Assembly: GCA_963825415.1 (NCBI GenBank)
Contig: CAWGTD010000014.1
Location: 150,198-214,197 of the forward strand
DNA: 64,000 bases
DNA from: BP-464 sp963825415
GTDB taxonomy: Bacteria > Actinomycetota > Thermoleophilia > Solirubrobacterales > Solirubrobacteraceae
Reading direction: 5' to 3'
Shown here: positions 34,728-45,255 of the stretch, piece by piece
Layout of the letters: each line of letters starts with the position of its first letter
Position numbering within the stretch: position 1 is the stretch's first letter
The notes under the pieces: model-generated
What the model saw: the letters and a program-made list of their open reading frames with translations, nothing else
The model's database searches: none
What the model was told of the DNA's origin: nothing
Position numbers and translations under genes: made by a program

Positions 34728-37080
34728 ATGCGCCGACTGCTCGGACTGTTGCTGGTCGCCCTTGCCCTGCCCGCCAGCGCGTCCGCGCTGCCGGTCGGCG
34801 GCGTCACGCTGCCGGTGTTCCGGTCCGAGGTTCCCGCGGGTGGCGGCACGATCGTCGACGTCGGCCGCCGACCCCTGACACCGCGCACCGTCAACGGCAG
34901 CAGCACGGACTGGCCCGGCAGGCTGCCCGGATTCGGCGGCGCGCTCGCCTATTCGTACGGCGAGCTGGTCTACGAGGACCACATCTTCGACGCCTATGGG
35001 CCCGACAACGGTCAGGACGCACAGCGGCTGTCGGCGTTCGATCCGGCCACCGCGGCGTTCCCCGAGGCGTACCGACTCGACCCCTCGTATCAGTACGTGC
35101 CCGGGGAGTTCGGCATCCCGACCGGCCCGTTCACGACCGAGACGCACTACGGCGACGACGCGCGTGTCGACGAGGCCGATATTCACGAAGTGAGGCTCGG
35201 CACGGACCGCGCCCGCAACCTCTGGCTGCTGGCGCGCACGACGACGATGAAGGACGACTCGCCGGGCACGGCGCTGCTCGTCCTGCTCGACACGCGGCCG
35301 GGCACGACCAGCCGTGCCGTGCCGTTCAACAGCGGGCTGACCACGACCAAGGGCGACGTGGCGGTGTTCCTCACCGGCGACCACGGCGCCTGGGTCGACC
35401 TCGCCAAGCCGGCGGAGGTGCACGCGCTGCCGGCCGGCTCGGTCGCCACGGACGCCGCCGGTTACGACAAACGCGATCGAAGCGCGCCTGCCGAGCGCGC
35501 TGCTGGCGGGCGCGCCCGCGAAGCTGGGCGTCGCGGTGGCGGCCGGCCTGGCCGGCGCCGACTCCACGGCGCTGAAGACGCTCGATCTGCAGCCCAACGT
35601 CGCCAACGTCGCCTTCCGCACCAACGAGCCGGCGCGCAACTGGTGGGACAAGCAGCAGGCGCTCGAGCTGCTGAAGGGCACGATGGACGCGTTCTTCACC
35701 ACGGCCGACCTCGACCGCATGGCGGCCGGCGCCGAGGAGCGTTACGTCCCGAGCCCGGGCTACCACGACCGGATCTTCACCTCGACGCCCGAGATCTCCC
35801 AGGAGTCGGGCACCAACGGCCTGCTCCAGCACTACGGGGTCTACCTGCCGACCAGCTACAACCCGCAGCGCGCAACGCCGACGCAGTTCTGGTTCCACTT
35901 CCGCGGCGGCGACGCGCACATCGCAGCCACGGTCGTCCCCGGCGTGATCTGGGACATGGGCGAGGCCCAGAACTCGATCGTGATCACGCCCGACGGCCGC
36001 GGCACGTCGGGCTGGTACGTGGGCAAGAGCCAGGAGGACGTGCTCCAGGTCTGGGAGGACTCTCACCAGCTGTTGGCGATCGACCGCGACCGCACCTACA
36101 TCGCCGGGCACTCGATGGGCGGCTGGGCGTCCTACCTCCTGCCGGTCATGCACCCGGACTGGTTCGCCGGCGCATTCCCCGCTTCGGGCCCCCCGACCCA
36201 GGGCGCCGTCACCGGCGTCGACTTCCCCGGCTGCGAGCAGTACACCTACGACGACAACAACCCGTGCTTCATCGAGGCCAACGGCGGCGACGCTCGCGCC
36301 GAGTACACCGGGCCGCTGGTCGACAACCTCAAGTGGGTGCCCTACGCGATCTACCACGGCACCGACGACGAGCTGGTGCCCGCCACTGGCGTGACGATCC
36401 AGGCCAAGCGCTTCCAGGATCTCGGCTACCGCTATCGCTACTACAACTTCCCCGGCCAGGAGCACTACGGCCCGCCGGTGGTCGACCAGTGGAGCGAGGG
36501 CGCGAAGTACCTCCATCAGTTCGTCCGCGACCCCAACCCGCCCGAGGTCACCTACATCCGCAGCATGGTCTTCGAGAACGCGATCGAGACCGTCAACTCC
36601 GGCGGCGTCGAGCACTCCTTCCCGCTCGACAGCGCGTACTGGATGTCCGGCCTCGAGCCGGTCGACCAGGCCAAGGGCGTGGCGCGCTTCGACGGCGCGT
36701 CGCTGGCAATCCCCAACCCGCCGCACACGACCACGCCCGAGGCCGACGGCCCGGCGACCGCCAACCAGAACTACCCCTACGCGATGGTCGGCCAGGGGTG
36801 GAACACCGACCTGGCCCGGACACCCGCGACCAGCAACGCGTTCACCGCGAAGCTGACCGGCGCCAGAGCGGTTGCCCTCGACCTCAAGCGCATGCGCCTC
36901 GCCACGAAGCAGCTCACCGGCCACGTCGACACCGCGGCCCCCCTACGCCTGACGCTCACCGGCAGCTGGGGCAAGCGGATCGCCGCGACGCTCGATGGCG
37001 CGCCGGCGACGGTCACGCTCAACGGCAAGAGCCTCGTCGTCGACGTGCCAGCCGGCAAGCACGAGCTCGCCTTCGGCTGA
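34728..37080 (+). CDS. secreted alpha/beta-hydrolase esterase (prolyl-oligopeptidase/PHB-depolymerase-like), one frameshift
   Basis: About 784 residues. Signal peptide RRLLGLLLVALALPASASA starts at ATG 34728. An N-terminal beta region (about 240 residues) reads in one frame to DAAGYD; at the AAA run 35469-35471 the frame slips and continues as NAIEARLPSALLAGAPAKLG. The hydrolase half has the nucleophile elbow YIAGHSMGGWAS, an acid in HGTDDELVPATG and His in FPGQEHYGPPVV, so the catalytic triad is complete. A C-terminal beta domain ends in DVPAGKHELAFG. One extra A fully restores the gene, which suggests a sequence error. Confidence 0.8.
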
Positions 37081-37084
37081 GCGC

Positions 37085-37536
37085 CTAGCGGCGCTCGAGG
37101 ACCACGAGCGGGATCTCCCGCTCGGTGCGCTTCTGGTAGTCGGCGTAGCCGGAGTAGGTCTTCACGGCCAGCGGCCACAGGCGCTCGACGCTCGGAGGCG
37201 ATTCGCCACGCGCGCGTGGACCGGGCGCTTCTCCGAGCCGATCTGCACGGTCGTGTCGGGGTTGGCCTTGAGGTTGTGAAACCACGCCGGGTTCTTCGGG
37301 TTGCCGCCCTTGGAGGCCACCAGGACGACGTCGGCGCCGTCGGTCACGTAGACGAGCGGTGTGGTCCGCTTCGTGCCGCTCTTCGCGCCGACATGATCGA
37401 GCAGCAGCATCGGCGGCCCGCCGGGGAAGCGATGGCCGATCAGGCCGTTGGTCGCCTTGTAGACGACCGAGTGGCCGCCGACCAGCCGCCGCAGGACCGG
37501 CCAGGTGCGATCGACGACGTCGAGCACGCTGGGCAT
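37085..37536 (-). CDS. Ddn-like deazaflavin (F420)-dependent nitroreductase family protein, one frameshift
   Basis: About 150 residues. The first part (PMLLLDHVGAKSGTKRTTPL, VYVTDGADVVLVASKGGNPK, then NPAWFHNLKANPDTTVQIG) is diagnostic of the F420H2-dependent quinone reductase family. The frame slips near 37190-37205 after VHARVANR and continues to the conserved end RLWPLAVKTYSGYADYQKRT with stop at 37085. Without the shift the protein has typical family length. ATG 37536. The cofactor use is inferred from the family. Confidence 0.82.
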
Positions 37537-37546
37537 CGCCAGCAAC

Positions 37547-39145
<1,599 letters not shown>

Positions 39146-39204
39146 GCGCACATACTGCCGCCCCCGAAGAACTGCCGGGCCCCGGCCGGCGCACGCGGGC
39201 CGGC

Positions 39205-39300
39205 CGGGAACCACGGCTGAGCATGGAATACCCGCTGGCGGCGGGTCGCATCCGGCCAACGAAAGCCAGCGCCTGTATGGCATTTCCGGGGATGTCGCGC
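39205..39300 (+). promoter_or_regulatory. structured leader candidate upstream of the pilin operon
   Basis: The 216-bp gap before the pilin operon contains a hairpin CCCGCTGGCGGCGGG (39231-39245 region) followed by GTCGCATCCGGCC and TATGGCATTTCCGGGG. The layout loosely recalls c-di-GMP-I (GEMM) riboswitches that precede pilin genes, but the GGCAAACC block and GNRA loop are absent. Treat it as a possible structured leader only. Confidence 0.25.
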
Positions 39301-39367
39301 TCGGACATCCGCCGAGGATCCGAGGCCGGGGTCAAGCCGGGCCTCCAGGGTCCGATTACACGTGCGA

Positions 39368-40061
39368 ATGAGTTGGTCCAGGCCCAAGCACTCCTCGCGT
39401 GTGTCCCGCCTCGCTGCCCTGCGGGCGAGCGACGGCTTCTCCCTGATGGAGCTGCTGATGGCCATGGCCCTCACGGTCGTCGTCATGGCCGCGTCGGGCA
39501 CGGTCCTGGGCAAGTTCCAGTCGAGCACCAACTCCGACGCCGAGAACGCCCAGTCACAGACCGAGGCGCAGGCGTCGCTCGATCGCATGGTGCGCGAGCT
39601 GCGCCAGGGCGTCGACGTACTGACCCAGACCGCCAACCAGATGACGGTCCAGCTGCTCGATGGCACCCAGCTCTCCTACAAGTGCGACGAGGCGGACCCG
39701 AACAATCCGTTGCTGAAGGCCTGCGTTCGCCTGACGGCCGCGGCGCCGCCGGCCGCGCTGCCCAGCCCGACCGCCGCGATGGCGCAAGGTCTACCGGATC
39801 TCCAACCCCGTCGGCAAGGCGATCTTCACCTACACGCTGCCCACGATCGACGACACGTGTGACCCCGACGACGACACGGAGGTCTGCACGGACCCGACGC
39901 TGATCGCCGGCCCGCCGCTGCCCGTCTATGTCGCCGTCCACCTCGAGTTCCCGGCCAAGGGCGAGCTCACCGCCGGCGGGCGCCAGCGGACGATCATCCT
40001 CGACAGCGGCTTCGAGCTGCGCAACATCCGCTACGCGCAGAGCGGAGGGGTGGGCTCGTGA
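39368..40061 (+). CDS. PilW/PulJ-like minor pseudopilin, one frameshift
   Basis: About 230 residues. The class-III signal peptide has the prepilin-peptidase motif DGFSLMELLMAMALTVVVMA (Glu at +5 after Gly/Phe), a single hydrophobic N-helix that packs into a pilus. The first frame runs to about 39785, then homology resumes one frame over (KVYRISNPVGKAIFTYTLP) to the stop at 40061, with a typical globular beta domain end (ILDSGFELRNIRYAQSG). A GTG at 39362 is the alternative start. It is first in a three-gene minor-pilin operon; the stop overlaps the next GTG. Confidence 0.8.
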
Positions 40062-41404
40062 CCATGCTTCGCCGCGCCGCGCGCCAGGAGGGCTTCACGA
40101 TCATCGAGGTGATGATCGCCGCCCTGGTGATCCTCCTCGCCCTGGGTGTCGTGATCACCTCCGCGGTCGGATTCCGCGACCTCGCGGGCACCGACCAGAC
40201 GAAGGCAGCCGCGACCAAGGTCGCCCAGCAGGAGCTCGAGAGGCTGCGCGCAATCGGCTGGGAAGCGCTGGAGATGAACGGCACGCCGGTCGCCAGCGGC
40301 AGCAGCGCGAACGACCCTCTCTCGAGCGTCTACCTCAGCGGCACGAACTACCGGCCGGCGACCGACGCGCAGTCGCAGCCGCTGGCGATCGGCGCCGCTC
40401 CCGATGTCGGCGAGATCGACACCCGCAGTGTCAGCGCGACCGTGACCCCGTGGGAGACGACCGCCGCGGGCAGCTCCGCCTCGGACAGGATCGCAGGCAA
40501 CCTCTACCGCTTCGTCACCTACGGGGACGACACGACCTGCACAGCGTGCACCGGCACCCAGGACTACAAGCGGATCACCGTCGCGGTGACGGTGACCTCT
40601 CCGACGCGAGCCGCAATCGCGGCTCCGATCATCCTCTCCACGCAGGTCGCCAACCCGGCCGACGCGCTGGTGACGACCACCACGACCGCCGGCGCGCCGC
40701 CCGCGCCCACGAACTACCTGACCTACTACCAGTACGACACGAAGGCGATCTTCTCGACGCGCCAGGCGCAGACGGCAAGCCACAGCAAGCACAGCACGAA
40801 GGACAAGCCCGACCTGATGGACCAGGACCCGCCGCCGGATCCCAACGCCGACCCCAACAACCCCGGCCAGACGATCCCCACCTACGACTACTCGTCGGAC
40901 ATCTCCTCTGCCGCCCTCATCGGCAGGGGCATCAAGAAGGACTCGCTGTGCGACAAGTACGACGACGACAACAAGGTGATGTTCTGGGTCGGCCCGATCC
41001 TCGCGTCGCCCGTCAAGGTCACCGGCAACGCGATCGCGGACATCTACGCCCAGACGCTCGACGGGCTCACGCACCCCGGCCGCTTCTGCTACTCGATCTG
41101 GGACGTGCCCGGGACGCTGGCTTCTGACGGCAAGGTCGTCGGCACCGTGAACATCATCGGCACGGCGGGCAGCGTGGAGCTCAACCCGATGTACACCGCT
41201 TTCGCCGAGGTCCAGTTCAACTTCCGCTTCCTCCCCGTCGGCGCGACTTACTACACGGTGGCCACCGGCCGGCGCATCGGCCTCAAGCTCACCGTGTCCG
41301 ATCACCTCGCGGCGCCCAACGCATCGACGACGGCCAACGACCTCGTGTTCATGTACGACCACTCCGACTACCCGAGCTCCATCGGGCTGGAGACGACCCC
41401 GTGA
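40058..41404 (+). CDS. PilV-like minor pilin, unusually large
   Basis: 448 residues. The N-terminus RRAARQEGFTIIEVMIAALV is a classic prepilin cleavage site (G/FTIIE) and helix. The remainder is a large beta-rich extracellular region with four Cys (two in TTCTACTG; others in SLCDKYD and GRFCYSIW) and a low-complexity Pro/Asp/Asn insert (QDPPPDPNADPNN). Type IV minor pilins of the PilV kind are usually 150-200 residues, so this has an added domain, possibly adhesive. GTG start overlaps the previous stop. Confidence 0.82.
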   Translation: MTMLRRAARQEGFTIIEVMIAALVILLALGVVITSAVGFRDLAGTDQTKAAATKVAQQELERLRAIGWEALEMNGTPVASGSSANDPLSSVYLSGTNYRPATDAQSQPLAIGAAPDVGEIDTRSVSATVTPWETTAAGSSASDRIAGNLYRFVTYGDDTTCTACTGTQDYKRITVAVTVTSPTRAAIAAPIILSTQVANPADALVTTTTTAGAPPAPTNYLTYYQYDTKAIFSTRQAQTASHSKHSTKDKPDLMDQDPPPDPNADPNNPGQTIPTYDYSSDISSAALIGRGIKKDSLCDKYDDDNKVMFWVGPILASPVKVTGNAIADIYAQTLDGLTHPGRFCYSIWDVPGTLASDGKVVGTVNIIGTAGSVELNPMYTAFAEVQFNFRFLPVGATYYTVATGRRIGLKLTVSDHLAAPNASTTANDLVFMYDHSDYPSSIGLETTP

Positions 41405-42778
41405 TGCAGCGCCTGCGCACTCGACTGCGCGCCGAGGACGGCTCGGCGCTGATGGTCTCCTTCTTCATCCTGCTCTCGGTGTTGGCGTTCAGCGCCGCGA
41501 CGTTCCAGGCGTCGGTGCTGCTGTCGCACTCGACCAACAAGGAGACGAACGCCCAGCAGGCCTTCCAGGCGGCCGACTCCGGCATCGACACCGCGATGCA
41601 CCGGCTGGCTCTCATCAACCCTGCAGCCACCAGCTGCATCGCCAACAGCGGCAGCACGGTCGTCGCGTCGACCACCTGCACCGGCGGCTGGGGTGCGCTG
41701 AGCACCTCGGAGGGCGTCGCGGCCGGAGCCGGCTTCACCTACCAGGTGTCCACGTCACCCGCGCCGTCCTCGTGCCCCGGCGCCGCCGTCCCCGGAGTTC
41801 CCGACCGCTGCGTCGTCGGAACCGGCACGTCCAACGGCGTCCAGCGCCGGCTGGCGGTCCGCGTGACCACCCAGGGCGGGGCCGGGACCCAGCCTCTCTC
41901 GGACGGGACGGTGAAGGCCATCGACTCCGTCAAGATCGAGACCGGGGTCACCTTCACGGGTGCCACCAGCGGCAGCGCCCTGCTCGTCAACTCCAAGCTC
42001 GAGGTCGGCCGAAGCACCACGATCACCGGCGCGGTCAAGGTCGGCCGCAAGGCGAAGGTCAAGGGCATCACGCAGCTACACGCGTGACCCTGCCAACGAC
42101 ATCGTCGTCGCGCCGCAGCAGCCGGACTTCGGCACGACGGCGACCGCCTTCAACGCCACGACGAACGCCGGCGGGCACAACAACTCGAACATCTCGAGCA
42201 CCTTCTACACCGACTCGGCAGCGACCCCGCGTTTCCTGAAGATCCCTCAGAACAAGCAGGTCACGCTCGCGCCGGGCACCTACAACTTCTGCAAAATCCA
42301 GATCGACGGCCGCGGCATCCTCAACGCCGGCGGCACTGGTGCGGCCCCGGTGAAGATCTACCTCGACTCGCCCTCGCGACCGGGGTCGGGCTGCAAGAAG
42401 GACCAGGGTACGCTCAAGGCTGCCGGCAAGGCCGTCATCGTCAACCCTTCGCTGGATCCGACGGCACTCTCGATCATCGCCTGGGGGTCGGGCACGCGCA
42501 AGAAGCGCGACCGCCTCCAGCTCCCGCTGGGCAAGAGCGGCGTTCTGGCGGCGATCATCTACGCGCCAAACTCCGAGGTCCGCTTCGGCGACAACAAGGG
42601 CGTCTTCATCGGCGGCATCTTCGGCCAGCGGATCATCTTCAAGAAGAGCATGCGCTTCATCTCCGATGCCCGCGCGACGAGCTGGTCGCTGTCGACGCTC
42701 CGGCAGTCCTTCCGCGCCGCCTGGAAGCAGTGCGACTCGACGATCCTCAGCCCGACCACTCCCCTCCAGGGCTGCTGA
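41404..42778 (+). CDS. PilX-like pilus assembly protein, one frameshift
   Basis: About 457 residues. The N-terminus EDGSALMVSFFILLSVLAFSA followed by AQQAFQAADSGIDTAMHRLA is the PilX N-terminal domain. After FTGATSGSALLVNSKLEVG and KVKGIT the frame slips near 42068-42075 and continues as YTRDPANDIVVAPQQPDF, reading a polymer-like beta-solenoid region (KIQIDGRGILNAGGTG) to the stop at 42778. An alternative GTG is at 41401. It is the third gene of the pilin operon. Confidence 0.78.
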
Positions 42779-42807
42779 GTCGCCGCTGGCGCGCGCGCCA
42801 GCGACTC
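42777..42807 (+). terminator. strong hairpin at the end of the pilin operon
   Basis: GAGTCG-(CCG)-CTGGCGCG pairs with CGCGCCAGCGACTC with a 3-nt bulge, giving a stem of about 14 bp with a tiny loop. It begins in the stop codon of the last pilin gene, the expected site of an intrinsic terminator. Confidence 0.6.
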
Positions 42808-43096
42808 GGTTAGGGTTCGCCGACCGGGCGGATCGCCCACTCGACCAGCCCTTCGGGGCAGCCGCGCCACGCGCCGGCCATGTGCCGGCGGCCAGTCCGG
42901 CGGTCGGGAGTGTCGACGCCACCCAGGCAGTTCATCGACACAAGTCCTGGGACGTAGAAGTACAAAGGCGATCGAGACCGGTGCAGAGAGGAGCCGCGCG
43001 ACCCGCGGCTTCTCTCACGTTCGGGCTCTGACCGCCGAAAGCGGCGTCCATATCATCGGTTTCGACGGTCCAATCCAGCTGACAGGGGCAAACTTC
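42808..43096 (+). other. gene-free gap with a long hairpin upstream of the secreted-protein gene
   Basis: No convincing gene is seen in these 289 bp on either strand. At 42986-43016 GAGAGGAGCCGCG pairs with CGCGGCTTCTCTC (13 bp, one G-U), a strong hairpin that could be an attenuator, terminator or small structured RNA. The stretch before ATG 43097 has a CAGGGGCAAACTTC leader. Confidence 0.4.
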
Positions 43097-43896
43097 ATGA
43101 CTCGCAAGGTCCTCGGTTCCGTGCTGCTCATCGCAGCGCTGGGGCTTTTCTCGGCAGCTCTCGCCAGCGGCAAGAGCGAGCACGCCAACCCGCACTCCAA
43201 CGGCTATTCGCCGCCACCCAGCAGCACCGACACCACGAGCAGCTCGCAGACGACAGCGAGCGCGCCGAGCTCGTCGACCGGCAACGGCCAGGGCACGAGC
43301 ACGAACAACGGCGGCAACCACCCCAGTTGCGGCAACTCGTGCGACACCTCGCACAACCCGACGGGCGTACAACAAGCCCTGTCGGCCCGTGCCGGGCAAC
43401 GGTTGCCACCGGCTGCCCCATACACCGTGCGGGCGCGGCCACAACGGCGTGCGCGCCAAGAACAAGCACTGCGGGCCCGGCCGTGCCGATCACGCTGCTC
43501 AAGGAGCAGCGCCAGCTCGGCCAGCCGGACACGGCGTTCACCACCAGCGTCATCTCGGTGCCGCTGAACCAGTCCGACATCGACTATCGGATCACGGTCA
43601 AGAACCTGACCAGCACCGTGTACTCGCTGAACGCGACCGATCCGAACTGCAGCGGCTTCGCGGGCAGCGGGCTTTCGCCCAGCGGGACCCAGACGCTGCC
43701 GGCAATGGGCACCGTGGTCTACACGTGCAACGTCGACGTGATCCCGGGCATCGGCGACCCGGTCCAGATCCCGGCAGACGCCCAGCCGGGCCAGGGGCCC
43801 TACCCGTACACCAACACAGCGACCGTCATGGCGGTCCCGTCGGGTGGCGGAACGGCGGTCATGCTGACCAGCTCGGTCACGGCCTCGGCCAACTAG
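43097..43896 (+). CDS. secreted low-complexity/beta-domain protein, two frameshifts
   Basis: About 267 residues. The signal peptide (SVLLIAALGLFSAALASG) precedes a Ser/Thr/Pro/Asn-rich stalk with two Cys (HPSCGNSCDTSHNP). A Cys-containing spacer (NGCHRLPHTPCGRGHNG) reads in a second frame and the C-terminal beta domain (VPLNQSDIDYRITVKNLTS, VVYTCNVDVIPGIGDPVQI) in a third. Shifts lie near 43370 and at a CCC run near 43480. The end domain resembles DUF11/CARDB-type Ig folds. It follows the minor-pilin operon and may be a surface protein. Confidence 0.6.
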
Positions 43897-43905
43897 GTGG
43901 AACTG

Positions 43906-43936
43906 GCGCGGGCCGGGTCAAGCGCCCGGTCCGCGC
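43906..43936. terminator. 12-bp hairpin, bidirectional terminator candidate
   Basis: GCGCGGGCCGGG (43906-43917) pairs with CCCGGTCCGCGC (43925-43936) with one G-U pair and a 7-nt loop. It lies in the gap between convergent stops at 43896 and 43965. Confidence 0.65.
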
Positions 43937-43964
43937 TGCTGGTTCAGATGGACAGCGGCCTGCT

Positions 43965-44207
43965 CTAGCGGACGAGCGGCGCTGCCGTCGACCGGTCGCG
44001 CTCGGCGTGGCGGTCGAACCGGCCGGTGCGGAAGCTGGGCTTCGGACGCTCCACCGATGTGGCGCGCGCACGCTCACGCCGGAGCTCCAGCGTGCGGTGG
44101 TTGGCGACTGCCAGGCGCCGATCGCGGACCAGATCGCTGACGATCATGGTCAGCATCACCAGGCCGGACGCTGCGACAAAGGCGAAAAAGGCTGCTGCGG
44201 CGATCAT
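43965..44207 (-). CDS. small single-helix membrane protein
   Basis: Eighty residues. One hydrophobic helix (IAAAAFFAFVAASGLVMLTM) starts right after the ATG at 44207 and is followed by a strongly basic cytoplasmic tail (RDRRLAVANHRTLELRRERA). A textbook GGGAGG site precedes the ATG. The frame is open further upstream, but no better start is seen. It is divergent from the split phosphotransferase operon by 163 bp. Function unknown. Confidence 0.6.
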   Translation of the reverse strand: MIAAAAFFAFVAASGLVMLTMIVSDLVRDRRLAVANHRTLELRRERARATSVERPKPSFRTGRFDRHAERDRSTAAPLVR

Positions 44208-44370
44208 GGCTTGCCTCCCGACAAGAGCGTGTCTGCCATGGGTGTGCCCGGTGTCGCCGCTCCCTACTCGCTGACAGTTGCTCTGAGAAACGGAGTGCGG
44301 GTGACCACACCAGCGATTCACCGGCTCGCTTCCTTCCAGCACCCCCTGGCGGTCGAGATCCTCTCCGGCC

Positions 44371-45255
44371 ATGGGAACAGCGACCGTCACCCCCCTCTCC
44401 CGCCCCACCACCGTCCCTCCCGCCGTCGTCTGGTTCGAGGACGCCGGAGCGACCGACCGGACGCGCGTCGGCGGCAAGTCCGCCGCGCTGGCGCGCGTCG
44501 CCCGTGAGCACCGCGTCCCGCCCGGCTTCACCGTCGTCGGTGACGTCGGAGCCGAGCAGCTGACCGCCGCCTACGCGCGCCTCGCCGACCAGGTCGGCGA
44601 GGATGCGCCGGCGGTAGCCGTGCGCTCGTCGGCCGCCGACGAGGACGGCGCCGAGGCGTCGTTCGCCGGCCAGCACGAAACGATTCTCGGCGTCCGCGGG
44701 CCCGAGGAGCTGCTCGAGGCGTTCGCCGAGGCGCGCGCGTCGGGCAACGCTCCCCGCGCGCTCGCCTACCGCCGCGACAACGGCCTCGCGATGCCGACCA
44801 CGCCGCTACCGGTGCTCGTCCAGGCGCTCGTCGCCGCCGACTCCGCCGCGGTCGTCTTCAGCGCCAACCCGGTCACCAACCGCCGCGACCAGGTCCTGGT
44901 CAACGCGAGCTGGGGGCTCGGCGAGAGCATCGTCGGCGGCACCGTCACGCCCGACTCGTTCACGGTCGAGCGCTGCGCCATGCGCGTCCTCGAGCGCACG
45001 ATCGCCGAGAAGCGCCGCATGACCGTGCGCGTGCCCGGCGGCAGCCGCGAAGTCGACGTCCCCGCCCCGCTGCGCCGCATGCCGTCGATCGACGATGAGC
45101 AGGCCATCGACGCCGCCTCGCTGGCGCTGGCGCTCGAGCAGTCCTTCGGCCACCCGGTCGACCTCGAGGTCGCCTGGACCGGCCGCGAACTTCATCTCCT
45201 GCAGACCCGCCCCATCACCACCCTGAACCAGACGCCCATCAAGGAGGCAGCATGA
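44371..45255 (+). CDS. ATP/PEP-binding half of a split rifampin-phosphotransferase/PEP-synthase-like enzyme
   Basis: A 294-residue ATP-grasp PEP/pyruvate-binding domain. Landmarks are GGKSAALARVAREHRVPPGF, AVRSSAADEDGAEASFAGQH, the catalytic region VFSANPVTNRRDQVLVNASW then GLGESIVGGTVTPD, and the end LHLLQTRPITTL. In Listeria-type rifampin phosphotransferase and in PEP synthase this is the N-terminal domain of one chain; here it is a separate gene with ATGA overlap to its partner at 45252. The phosphoryl donor is ATP in both families. Confidence 0.85.
   Translation: MGTATVTPLSRPTTVPPAVVWFEDAGATDRTRVGGKSAALARVAREHRVPPGFTVVGDVGAEQLTAAYARLADQVGEDAPAVAVRSSAADEDGAEASFAGQHETILGVRGPEELLEAFAEARASGNAPRALAYRRDNGLAMPTTPLPVLVQALVAADSAAVVFSANPVTNRRDQVLVNASWGLGESIVGGTVTPDSFTVERCAMRVLERTIAEKRRMTVRVPGGSREVDVPAPLRRMPSIDDEQAIDAASLALALEQSFGHPVDLEVAWTGRELHLLQTRPITTLNQTPIKEAA

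Noticed and set aside
44208..44370. A rifamycin-associated element upstream of the split phosphotransferase
   Set aside because: I looked for the inverted repeat described for rifamycin-inducible genes and saw no match.
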